Below are positions 13,908-23,865 of a stretch of 26,753 bases of DNA, piece by piece (position 1 is the first letter of the stretch; each line of letters begins with the position of its first letter). The DNA lies in contig NZ_JAWLFS010000005.1 in the NCBI RefSeq assembly GCF_041685465.1, positions 1 to 26,753 on the forward strand. The letters are read 5' to 3'. The position numbers and the translations under genes were made by a program. This DNA is from Rhodosalinus sp041685465 (GTDB lineage: Bacteria; Pseudomonadota; Alphaproteobacteria; Rhodobacterales; Rhodobacteraceae). Below the pieces are notes generated by a model. That model was not told the DNA's origin. It did not search any database and was given only the letters and a program-made list of their open reading frames with translations.

Positions 13908-15575
13908 ATGCTGCAGATCGACCTCTGGAAGCGCGTCCTGATCTGGGTCGCCGTGGCGGTGGGGCTCGCCCTTGCGCTGCCCAATCTCTTTTACGAGCGC
14001 GTCGAGACGCATAACGACGCCGTCGCCGCGATCGAGGCGCGCGGCGGCGAGGCGACGGCCGAGCTCGCGGCCGAGGCGGCGATGTGGCCGGACTGGATGC
14101 CCTCGAGCCTCGTCAATCTCGGTCTCGACCTGCGCGGCGGCGCGCATCTGCTGGCCGAGGTGCAGGTCGAGGACGTCTACGAGAGCCGGATGGAATCCCT
14201 CTGGCCCGAGGTGCGCGACGTGCTGCGCGAGGAGCGCGACGTGGTGGGCACCATCCGCCTGCAATCCTCCGAGCCGGGCACGCTCCGCGTGCGTCTCTCG
14301 GAGCCCGAGGGCATGAGCCGCGCGCTGGAGGTGGTGAGCGGTCTCGCGCGGCCGGTCTCGTCCGCGGCGGGCACCGGGGAGCAGGATCTGGAGGTGCGCG
14401 CCGACGACGACGAGGTGGTCGTCACGCTCTCGGAGGCCGAACGGCGCGCGACCGATGACCGCACCGTGCGCCAGGCGCTCGAGATCATCCGGCGCCGCAT
14501 CGACGAGGTGGGCACGCGCGAGCCCACCATCCAGCGGCAGGGGGCGGACCGCATCCTGATCCAGGTGCCCGGCATCGGCTCGGCCGGCGAGCTCAAGGAA
14601 CTCATCGGCACCACCGCGCAGCTCACCTTCCATCCGGTCGTCAGCCGCGACGCCGACCCGGACGAGCCCCCCGGGATCGGCAACGAGACGCTGCCGTCGA
14701 TGGAGCAGGAGGACGTCTGGTACACCGTCGAATCCGCCCCGGTCGTCAACGGCGATCAGCTGGTGGACGCGCAGCCCTCCTTCGACGAGAACGGGCGCCC
14801 GGCGGTCACCTTCCGCTTCAACCCGACGGGCGCGCGGGCCTTCGGCGACTACACCGCCGCGAATATCGGCAATCCCTTCGCCATCGTGCTCGACGAGGAG
14901 GTGATCTCGGCCCCGGTGATCCAGAGCCATATCCCCGGCGGCACCGGCATCATCACCGGCAACTTCACGGTCGAGGAATCGACCAACCTTGCCGTGCTCC
15001 TGCGCGCCGGCGCGCTGCCGGCCGGCCTCGACTTCCTCGAGGAGCGGACCATCGGCCCGGAGCTCGGCGCCGATTCGATCGAGGCGGGACGGATCGCGAC
15101 CCTCGTCGCCTTCGCCGCCGTGCTCGCCTTCATGGGGCTGGGCTACGGCCTGTTCGGCCTGTTCGCCAATGTCGCGCTGGTGCTCAACATCGCGCTCGTC
15201 TTCGGGCTCCTGTCCCTCATCGGGGCGACGCTGACGCTGCCGGGGATCGCGGGCATCGTGCTGACGGTGGGCATGGCGGTGGACGCCAACGTGCTCGTCT
15301 TCGAGCGCATCCGCGAGGAGTTGCGCACGGCGCGCGGCCCCTCCCGGGCGATCCAGCTCGGCTACGAGAAGGCGCTTTCCGCCATCGTGGACGCCAACCT
15401 GACCACCTTCATCACCGCGGTCATCCTCTACGTGATGGGCTCGGGCCCCGTGCGCGGCTTCGCGATCACGCTGGGTCTCGGTATCCTGACATCGGTCTTC
15501 ACGGCGATCTTCGTGACGCGCCTGCTCATCGTGATGTGGTTCGAGCGCCGCCGCCCCCGGACGCTGGAGGTCTGA
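13908..15575 (+). CDS. secD: Protein translocase subunit SecD
   Basis: Inner-membrane RND-like subunit that uses the proton motive force to pull secreted proteins through SecYEG. 555 residues: TM1 at about 9-26, a large periplasmic P1 domain opened by LGLDLRGG (71-78), and five further membrane segments in the C-terminal third. The essential membrane aspartate is Asp459 in GMAVDANVLVFERI, and the EKALSAIVDANLTTFITAVI segment follows. GGAAAGG precedes the ATG. The secF start is one base after the stop, so the two are made together. Complete and without unusual features. Confidence 0.97.
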   Translation: MLQIDLWKRVLIWVAVAVGLALALPNLFYERVETHNDAVAAIEARGGEATAELAAEAAMWPDWMPSSLVNLGLDLRGGAHLLAEVQVEDVYESRMESLWPEVRDVLREERDVVGTIRLQSSEPGTLRVRLSEPEGMSRALEVVSGLARPVSSAAGTGEQDLEVRADDDEVVVTLSEAERRATDDRTVRQALEIIRRRIDEVGTREPTIQRQGADRILIQVPGIGSAGELKELIGTTAQLTFHPVVSRDADPDEPPGIGNETLPSMEQEDVWYTVESAPVVNGDQLVDAQPSFDENGRPAVTFRFNPTGARAFGDYTAANIGNPFAIVLDEEVISAPVIQSHIPGGTGIITGNFTVEESTNLAVLLRAGALPAGLDFLEERTIGPELGADSIEAGRIATLVAFAAVLAFMGLGYGLFGLFANVALVLNIALVFGLLSLIGATLTLPGIAGIVLTVGMAVDANVLVFERIREELRTARGPSRAIQLGYEKALSAIVDANLTTFITAVILYVMGSGPVRGFAITLGLGILTSVFTAIFVTRLLIVMWFERRRPRTLEV

Positions 15576-15576
15576 C

Positions 15577-16545
15577 ATGCGCCTGCGCCTCGTTCCCGCA
15601 AACACGTCCTGGGATTTCTTCTCGCGTCCGAAGCTCTGGCTGGGCATCTCCGGTTTTCTGATCCTGCTCTCGCTGGCGTCGCTGGCGCTGCAGGGGCTCA
15701 ACTACGGGATCGACTTCCGGGGCGGCACGACGATCCGCACCGAAAGCGCCGAGCCGGTGGACGTCGGCGCCTATCGCGACGCGCTGCAATCGCTGGAACT
15801 GGGCGACATTTCGATCTCCGAGGTCTTCGACCCGACCTTCGGCCCGGACGAAAACGTCGCCATGGTCCGCATCCAGGCGCAGGCGGGGCAGGAAAGCGTG
15901 TCGGCCGATACGGTCGAGGCCGTGCGCAGCGCGCTCCGCGAGGTGGCGCCGGACATCGAGTTCGTCTCGGTCGAATCCGTCGGCCCCAAGGTCTCGGGCG
16001 AGCTGATCCAGACCGCGATCATCGCCGTGCTGCTCGCCATCGGCGCCGTGCTGATCTACATCTGGCTCCGATTCGAGTGGCAGTTCGCGCTCGGCGCGGT
16101 CGCGGCCCTCGTGCACGACGTGGTGCTGACCATCGGCATCTTCTCCGAGTTCCAGATCAAGTTCGACCTCGCGATCATCGCCGCGCTGCTGACCATCGTC
16201 GGCTACTCGCTCAACGACACGGTGGTCGTCTTCGACCGGGTGCGCGAGAACCTGATGAAATACAAGAAGCGGCCCCTGCGCGAAGTGCTCAACATCTCGA
16301 TCAACGAGACGCTGAGTCGGACCTTCATGACCTCTGCCACCACGCTGCTCGCGTTGCTTTCGCTCTTCGTGCTCGGCGGCGACGTGATCCGCGGCTTCGT
16401 CTTCGCGATGATCTGGGGCGTGATCGTGGGGACCTACTCCTCGGTCTTCATCGCCTCGGCCACGCTTCTGCTGCTGGGCGTGAAGCGCGACTGGTCGAAG
16501 CCCGACCAGAACGCGGGCACGCAGTTCGGCGACGTCGACGCCTGA
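15577..16545 (+). CDS. secF: Protein translocase subunit SecF
   Basis: Partner of SecD in the SecDF-YajC complex, 322 residues, six membrane helices. LNYGIDFRGG (41-50) opens the periplasmic P4 domain; Asp214 in VGYSLNDTVVVFDRVREN is the conserved membrane acid, followed by NETLSRTFMTSATTLLALLS. It begins one base after the secD TGA without its own strong ribosome site, so translation probably depends on secD. The Mth938-domain gene follows after 64 bases on the same strand. Confidence 0.97.
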   Translation: MRLRLVPANTSWDFFSRPKLWLGISGFLILLSLASLALQGLNYGIDFRGGTTIRTESAEPVDVGAYRDALQSLELGDISISEVFDPTFGPDENVAMVRIQAQAGQESVSADTVEAVRSALREVAPDIEFVSVESVGPKVSGELIQTAIIAVLLAIGAVLIYIWLRFEWQFALGAVAALVHDVVLTIGIFSEFQIKFDLAIIAALLTIVGYSLNDTVVVFDRVRENLMKYKKRPLREVLNISINETLSRTFMTSATTLLALLSLFVLGGDVIRGFVFAMIWGVIVGTYSSVFIASATLLLLGVKRDWSKPDQNAGTQFGDVDA

Positions 16546-16609
16546 GGCCCCGTGACCCGGGCCGGGGCGGCATGGTAAGCCCGAGGCGAGCGAGCGATGG
16601 AGGTGGCCC

Positions 16610-16963
16610 ATGCGCATCAACGAAGTGGTCTACAACGACGCCCTGCCGGTGGACGGATACGGCCCGGGCTTCTTCCGCGTCGGCGGCGAGGTGCGCGAGG
16701 GCGCTGTCCTGCTCACGCCCTCCGGCGCGCAGGCCTGGGGCGGCTACGACGACGCGGCGCCGCTCCTCGCGCTCGCAGGCGAGGTCGACGTGCTCTTCGT
16801 CGGAACGGGCGCGGAGGTCGCGCATATCCCGGCCGATCTGCGCCGCGCGCTGGAAGATGCCAACATCGGCGTCGAGAGCATGGCCACCGGCCCGGCCTGC
16901 CGCAGCTACAACGTGCTGCTTTCCGAAGGCCGGCGGATCGCGCTCGCCGCGCTGCCGGTCTGA
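16610..16963 (+). CDS. Mth938-domain (DUF498/NDUFAF3-like) protein
   Basis: 117-residue protein of the Mth938-like family, which includes the mitochondrial complex I assembly factor NDUFAF3. Family marks: GYGPGFFRVGGE (21-32), the central VDVLFVGTGAEVAHIPADLR (59-78) with the L-x-x-GTG pattern, and IGVESMATGPACRSYNVLLS (86-105). GGAGGTG precedes the ATG. It lies between secDF and the ccm genes, so it is co-oriented with membrane protein export and cytochrome c maturation. Its bacterial role is unproven; a help in membrane protein complex assembly is suggested by the mitochondrial relative and the neighbours. Confidence 0.87.
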   Translation: MRINEVVYNDALPVDGYGPGFFRVGGEVREGAVLLTPSGAQAWGGYDDAAPLLALAGEVDVLFVGTGAEVAHIPADLRRALEDANIGVESMATGPACRSYNVLLSEGRRIALAALPV

Positions 16964-17174
16964 GGTCACGCTGCCCCGCGATCGCTCCGGCGCGGCGCCC
17001 GCGCAACGGTCTTGCGATCATCCGGCGCGGCTGGCGGCCGAACCGGTTCGGTGGTCCGCGCCCCGGGGGGGCGGCGGTCCGCCAGGTCCCGACCCCGCCG
17101 GCGCCGCGCGCGTTGCCGCCCGGCGGGCACTGCCCCGCTTCCCCCTGCCGCGGGATTGGGCTAATCGACTGCGG

Positions 17175-17786
17175 ATGCTTCTGTCGGTTCACGATCTCGC
17201 CGTCGCGCGCGGCGGCGTTCCGGTCCTCGAAGGGCTGAGCTTCACGCTCGCGCCCGGCGAGGCGCTGATCCTGCGTGGGCCGAACGGTTCGGGCAAGACG
17301 ACGCTGCTGCGCACCGTGGCCGGGTTGCAGCCGCCGATCGCGGGGACGATCGATGCGGCCTCGGATGCCATCGCCTATGCCGCGCATGCCGACGGGCTGA
17401 AGGCCACGCTCACGGTGACCGAGAACCTGACCTTCTGGGCGCAGGTGTTCGGGACCGGCGATATCGCCCCGGCGCTCGCGGCCTTCGCGCTGGAGGATCT
17501 CGCCGACCGGCAGGCCGGTGCGCTCTCGGCCGGGCAGAAGCGCCGGCTGGGCCTCGCGCGGCTTCTGGTCACCGGGCGGCCGGTCTGGGCGCTCGACGAG
17601 CCGACGGTCTCGCTCGACACGGCGGCGGTCGGGCTCTTCGCGGACGCGGTGCGCGCGCATCTCGCCCGGGGCGGCGCGGCGCTCATCGCCACGCACATCG
17701 ACCTCGGGCTCGAAGCGCGGCGTTTCGACGTCGCCGCCTGCAAGGCCACGCCCCGTGCAGCCGCCGAAGACGAGGCCTTCCTGTGA
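17175..17786 (+). CDS. ccmA: Heme exporter ATP-binding protein CcmA
   Basis: ATPase of the CcmABCD complex that releases holo-CcmE during cytochrome c maturation, 203 residues. Walker A GPNGSGKTT (35-43), signature LSAGQKRR (117-124; the A in place of the second G is usual in CcmA), Walker B with ALDEP (Asp141, Glu142) and the H-loop ATHID. The family begins MLLSVxDLA, which fixes the start at 17175 although the ribosome site is weak; the open frame upstream is antisense read-through. The 211 bases separating it from the Mth938 gene show nothing I can name. Its TGA overlaps the GTG of ccmB. Corresponds to HelA of Rhodobacter capsulatus. Confidence 0.95.
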   Translation: MLLSVHDLAVARGGVPVLEGLSFTLAPGEALILRGPNGSGKTTLLRTVAGLQPPIAGTIDAASDAIAYAAHADGLKATLTVTENLTFWAQVFGTGDIAPALAAFALEDLADRQAGALSAGQKRRLGLARLLVTGRPVWALDEPTVSLDTAAVGLFADAVRAHLARGGAALIATHIDLGLEARRFDVAACKATPRAAAEDEAFL

Positions 17787-18439
17787 TCGCGCTGCTCGCG
17801 CGCGACCTGCGCCTTGCCCTGCGCGCGGGCGGCGGCTTCGGCCTCGGCCTTGCCTTCTTCCTGATCGTCACCGTGCTCGTGCCCTTCGGCGTCGGGCCGG
17901 AGACCGAGCTTCTGGCGCGCATCGCGCCGGGTATCCTCTGGATCGGTGCGCTGCTCGCGTGCCTCCTGTCGCTCGACCGCATTCTCGCGCTCGACTGGGA
18001 GGACGGCAGCCTCGACCTGCTGGCCACGGCGCCCCTGCCGCTCGAGGCGCTGGTGAGCGTCAAGGCGCTCGCGCACTGGATCACCACCGGCCTGCCGCTG
18101 GTTCTGGCCGCGCCGGTGCTCGGCGTGCTGCTGAGCCTGCCGCCGGAGGGCTATCTCTGGATTCTCGTCTCGCTCGCGCTCGGCACGCCCGCGCTTTCGG
18201 TGATCGGCACCTTCGGTGCGGCGCTCACCGTGGGCCTCAAGCGGGGCGGGCTGCTGCTTTCGCTCCTCGTGCTGCCGCTTTACGTGCCGACGCTGATCTT
18301 CGGGGCGGAGGCCGCGCGGCGCGGGGCGGAGGGGTTCGCCACCGCGACGCCGCTCGCGCTCCTCGCGGGGATCACCTTCGGCACGATCGCGCTCTTGCCC
18401 TTCGCCTCCGCGGCAGTGTTACGCATCAACCTCAGGTAA
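17783..18439 (+). CDS. ccmB: Heme exporter membrane protein CcmB
   Basis: 218-residue inner-membrane permease with six predicted helices, partner of CcmA. Begins with a GTG (GTGA overlap with the ccmA stop) and reads MIALLARDLRLALRAGGGFG, then LAFFLIVTVLVPFGVGPETE, a start characteristic of CcmB, and includes LDRILALDWEDGSLDLLATA and SVKALAHWITTGLPLVLAAP. Length matches the family. The coupling to ccmA and the following ccmC, 59 bases on, make an operon. Corresponds to HelB. Confidence 0.95.
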   Translation: MIALLARDLRLALRAGGGFGLGLAFFLIVTVLVPFGVGPETELLARIAPGILWIGALLACLLSLDRILALDWEDGSLDLLATAPLPLEALVSVKALAHWITTGLPLVLAAPVLGVLLSLPPEGYLWILVSLALGTPALSVIGTFGAALTVGLKRGGLLLSLLVLPLYVPTLIFGAEAARRGAEGFATATPLALLAGITFGTIALLPFASAAVLRINLR

Positions 18440-18498
18440 GGCAGATTGCGCAGACCGCCGTGGCGGACTAAATCGAACCCGAGATCAGGGGACCGACG

Positions 18499-19245
18499 AT
18501 GGAACAGCGCGCTACCGCTTCGCTCTGGGAATGGGCCAACCCGGTCAAGTTCCTGCGCCTCTCGGGCTGGCTGCTGCCCTGGGTCTCGTGGGGCGCCGCG
18601 ATCTGCCTCGCGGTCGGGCTCGTCTGGGGCTTCTTCTTCACGCCGGACGACTTCCGTCAGGGCTCCACGGTGAAGATCATCTACCTGCACGTGCCCGCGG
18701 CGCTGATGGCCATCAACATCTGGATCATGATGCTCGTCACCTCGCTGATCTGGGTGATCCGGCGGCATCACGTCTCGGCGCTCGCCGCCAAGGCCGCGGC
18801 GCCCGTGGGCGTGGTGATGACGGCCATCGCGCTCGTGACCGGCGCCCTCTGGGGGCAGCCGATGTGGGGCACCTGGTGGGCCTGGGATCCGCGGCTGACG
18901 AGCTTCCTGATCCTGTTTCTCTTCTACCTCGGCTACGTTGCGCTCTGGGAAGCGATCGAGAACCCGGATACCGCGGCGGACCTGACGGCGGTTCTCTGCC
19001 TCGTGGGCTCCGTCTTCGCGCTTCTGTCGCGCTATGCGGTGCTTTTCTGGAACCAGGGGCTGCATCAGGGCGCCTCGCTGTCGCTCGACGCGGAGGAAAA
19101 TGTGCACGACGTGTTCTGGTATCCCCTGCTCGTGTGCATCGCGGGCTTCGTGCTGCTCTTCATCGCGCTGCTGCTGCTCAGGACCCGTACCGAGATCCGG
19201 GCACGGCGCATCAAGGCGCTTCAGGCGCGGGAGCGGACGGCATGA
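18499..19245 (+). CDS. ccmC: Heme-handling membrane protein CcmC
   Basis: 248 residues, six membrane helices, member of the heme-handling protein family that loads heme onto CcmE. The tryptophan-rich signature WGTWWAWD (123-130) is intact, flanked by the two axial heme ligands His64 (IYLHVPAA) and His189 (FWNQGLHQG). AGGGGA precedes the ATG. Its TGA overlaps the start of ccmD (ATGA within ATGATGA). Corresponds to HelC. No ccmE, ccmF or ccmH is present in the window, so those must lie elsewhere, as in Rhodobacter. Confidence 0.96.
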   Translation: MEQRATASLWEWANPVKFLRLSGWLLPWVSWGAAICLAVGLVWGFFFTPDDFRQGSTVKIIYLHVPAALMAINIWIMMLVTSLIWVIRRHHVSALAAKAAAPVGVVMTAIALVTGALWGQPMWGTWWAWDPRLTSFLILFLFYLGYVALWEAIENPDTAADLTAVLCLVGSVFALLSRYAVLFWNQGLHQGASLSLDAEENVHDVFWYPLLVCIAGFVLLFIALLLLRTRTEIRARRIKALQARERTA

Positions 19246-19400
19246 TGCCGGATCTCGGCAAATACGCCTTCGCGGTGCTTGCCTCCTACGGGTCGAGCAT
19301 TGCGCTCATCGCGGTGATCGTCTGGGCGAGCCTGCGCCGCGCGCGGCGGATCCGCGTGGAACTGGAACAGGTGGAGGCACGCCGCAATGGCGAGAGTTAG
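19242..19400 (+). CDS. ccmD: Heme exporter protein CcmD
   Basis: 52-residue membrane protein with one helix (YAFAVLASYGSSIALIAVIV, residues 8-27) followed by a basic cytoplasmic tail ASLRRARRIRVELEQVEARR. This matches CcmD, which helps release holo-CcmE from CcmABC; the R. capsulatus counterpart is the similarly sized orf52/helD. The ATG overlaps the ccmC stop and the last 14 bases overlap ccmG. A second ATG directly follows the first, so the true start could be one codon later. Confidence 0.93.
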   Translation: MMPDLGKYAFAVLASYGSSIALIAVIVWASLRRARRIRVELEQVEARRNGES

Positions 19401-19932
19401 CCCGCTGATGGTCCTGCCGCCGGTCCTCTTCCTGGCGATCGCGGCGCTCTTCTATTTCGGCATGAACCGCGAGAACAAGGATTCCATCCCCTCGGCGCGG
19501 CAGGGGCAATCCGCGCCGCCGGTGCAGCTGACCGAGCTTCAGGGCAAGACACCCTTCACAGACGCCGACCTGCGCGAGGGGGGTGTGAAGCTGGTCAACT
19601 ACTGGGCGAGCTGGTGCGCGCCCTGCCGCGTGGAGCACCCGCACCTCGAGACGCTCGCGGACGAGGGCATCCCGATCTACGGCATCAACTACAAGGACGA
19701 GCCGGGCAATGCGCTCGGTTTCCTCGAGGAGCTGGGCGACCCCTATGAGGCGATCGGCGCCGACGCGAACGGGCGCATGGCGCTCGACTGGGGCGTCTAC
19801 GGCGTGCCCGAGACCTACGTGATCGACGCGGACGGCACGATCGTCACGCGCTTCGCCGGTCCGATCACGGAGCGCGTGCTCGAGACGACGATCCGGCCGG
19901 CCATCGAGGAGGCGCGCGGCGTCGCCGAGTAG
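19387..19932 (+). CDS. ccmG: Thiol:disulfide interchange protein CcmG (DsbE/HelX)
   Basis: 181-residue membrane-anchored periplasmic thioredoxin-like reductase that keeps apocytochrome c CxxCH thiols reduced. N-terminal anchor PLMVLPPVLFLAIAALFYFG (6-25); active site WCAPC with Cys77 and Cys80 in NYWASWCAPCRVEHP; the acidic and GVYGVPETYVID segments, the latter with the cis-proline, are the CcmG signature. It overlaps ccmD by 14 bases, so it is coupled to the heme exporter genes. The order ccmA-B-C-D-G equals helABCDX of R. capsulatus. It ends the plus-strand run; a strong hairpin lies 125 bases further on. Confidence 0.96.
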   Translation: MARVSPLMVLPPVLFLAIAALFYFGMNRENKDSIPSARQGQSAPPVQLTELQGKTPFTDADLREGGVKLVNYWASWCAPCRVEHPHLETLADEGIPIYGINYKDEPGNALGFLEELGDPYEAIGADANGRMALDWGVYGVPETYVIDADGTIVTRFAGPITERVLETTIRPAIEEARGVAE

Positions 19933-19937
19933 GCCGC

Positions 19938-20036
19938 TCAACCGCCGAACACCAAGGCAAGCGCGATCAGGGCCGCCGCCTCCAGGCAGGGGGCGGAAAG
20001 GGCGGGCAGCGCCCGGCGTCTTCTTGTCCGCGGCAT
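19938..20036 (-). CDS. Candidate 32-residue membrane peptide
   Basis: A short frame of 32 codons convergent with ccmG. It starts MPRTRRRRALPALSAP, strongly basic, and continues CLEAAALIALALVFGG, a hydrophobic stretch long enough to sit in or across the membrane with the basic end inside. A good ribosome site (TGGAGGGTGCCG then ATG) is placed correctly, which is uncommon for a chance frame. It lies downstream of acnA on the same strand, about 20 bases beyond the strong acnA hairpin, so expression would need read-through or its own promoter. I know of no named family. It could still be chance, given the high GC content. Confidence 0.5.
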   Translation of the reverse strand: MPRTRRRRALPALSAPCLEAAALIALALVFGG

Positions 20037-20056
20037 CGGCACCCTCCAGAAACGAA

Positions 20057-20081
20057 TTACCCCCGCCGGGGGCGGGGGTAA
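20057..20081 (-). terminator. Perfect 11-pair hairpin downstream of acnA
   Basis: TTACCCCCGCC, loop of three bases, GGCGGGGGTAA. It lies 47 bases after the acnA stop; on the minus strand it is followed by TTCGTTTCTGG, weakly T-rich. Being symmetric it can also stop read-through from ccmG on the plus strand. Confidence 0.7.
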
Positions 20082-20127
20082 CAGCGGTGCGTTAACGAAA
20101 GATTGGCCGGCGCGGGGCCGGGCGGCG

Positions 20128-22914
<2,787 letters not shown>

Positions 22915-23041
22915 CTGCTGGCCTCCGTGAGGTGTCTGCGGGCGCGCGGCCATCCGGCGTGACCATCCGGGCCGCTGGCGCCGCTCTCGCCATGCATGTA
23001 TCGCCTCGGGGGGCGCCGGATCAAGGGGGCGCGCCGCATTT

Positions 23042-23059
23042 TGTATACGACAGTGCACA
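23042..23059. promoter_or_regulatory. TGTATAC...GTGCACA imperfect palindrome upstream of acnA
   Basis: TGTATAC (23042-23048) and GTGCACA (23053-23059) are imperfect mirror halves (10 of 18 positions symmetric) in the acnA-DUF1223 gap. On the minus strand the first half contains TATACA, usable as a -10 box for acnA, with a poor -35 (GCGACC) 17 bases upstream. GntR-family regulators bind similar TGTATAC-type sites; assignment to acnA control is inference. Confidence 0.35.
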
Positions 23060-23091
23060 TTCACGGTCGCGCCACTCTCGCAAAACGGTGA

Positions 23092-23120
23092 TTGGCCTCG
23101 GCACCGCCGCGCGCTTTAGT
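23092..23120 (+). promoter_or_regulatory. Candidate promoter of the DUF1223 gene
   Basis: TTGGCC (23092-23097), 17 bases, TTTAGT (23115-23120); each box matches four of six positions. It ends 46 bases before the ATG at 23167 and argues against starting the protein at the TTG at 23092. Confidence 0.45.
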
Positions 23121-23166
23121 GAGACTTGGCCGAGTGGGGCATCACGGCACCGGAGCAGGCGACGAG

Positions 23167-23865
23167 ATGACGAGTATCCTGAGGATCTGCGCGGCGCTCT
23201 GGATGGCGCTCGCCGCGGCGGCCGCGGCGGCGGGCGAACGCGGCGTTCTGGTGGAGCTCTTCACGTCGCAGGGGTGTTCGGCCTGCCCGCCGGCGGACCG
23301 GCTGATCGCCGACCTGGCGGAGCGCGACGACGTGATCGCGCTCTCGCTGCATGTCGATTACTGGGATTACATCGGCTGGAAGGACAGTTTCGCGCAGCCG
23401 GGCTTCACCGCGCGTCAGAAGGCCTATGCCCGTGCCAATCACAGCCGGTCGATCTTCACGCCTCAGATCATCGTGGGCGGCGAGGACCGGATCATGGGGG
23501 CCAAGGCGATGACCGTCCTCGACCGGATCCGCGCCCACGCGGAGGCGCCGACGCCGATCTCGCTCCGGCTGCGTCGCGAGAACGGGCAGCTTGTCGTCGC
23601 CGTGTCCGCCGATCGGCCGGTCGGTCGCACGGTGGTTCAGCTCGTGCGTTACCGTCCCTCCGCCACGGTCCACATCACGAAGGGCGAAAACGCGGGGCGC
23701 ACGGCCGAGTACCACAATATCGTGACCGCGTGGCGGGCGCTCGCCCGCTGGGACGGGGCAGCGCCGCTGCGGCTGAGCACCGAGGTGGAAGGCGCGCAAC
23801 CGGTGGTCGTGATCGTGCAGGCCGAGGGTCACGGGCCGGTGCTGGCCGCCGCGCGCCTGCGCTGA
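23167..23865 (+). CDS. Secreted DUF1223 (thioredoxin-like) protein
   Basis: 232 residues. A signal peptide (ILRICAALWMALAAAAAAAG) precedes the DUF1223 hallmark VLVELFTSQGCSACPPADRL with Cys37 and Cys40 in a CSAC arrangement, so the N-terminal part is a thioredoxin-like fold in the periplasm. The second half is a beta-rich domain (QLVVAVSADR, TVVQLVRYRP). The biochemical role of the family is not established; a thiol-redox role is suggested by the CxxC. Divergent from acnA, and its last 37 bases overlap the convergent acyltransferase gene. ATG chosen because it follows the promoter-like element and starts the signal peptide. Confidence 0.92.
   Translation: MTSILRICAALWMALAAAAAAAGERGVLVELFTSQGCSACPPADRLIADLAERDDVIALSLHVDYWDYIGWKDSFAQPGFTARQKAYARANHSRSIFTPQIIVGGEDRIMGAKAMTVLDRIRAHAEAPTPISLRLRRENGQLVVAVSADRPVGRTVVQLVRYRPSATVHITKGENAGRTAEYHNIVTAWRALARWDGAAPLRLSTEVEGAQPVVVIVQAEGHGPVLAAARLR

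Noticed and set aside
16964..17174. 211-base gap before ccmA searched for a missed gene or RNA
   Set aside because: Very GC-rich with open frames in several directions but no ribosome site, family similarity or convincing long stem; I see nothing nameable.
22915..23064. 50-residue N-terminal extension of AcnA
   Set aside because: The extension is Arg/Pro-rich and crosses the likely promoter; ATG 22914 has a good ribosome site and matches the family start.
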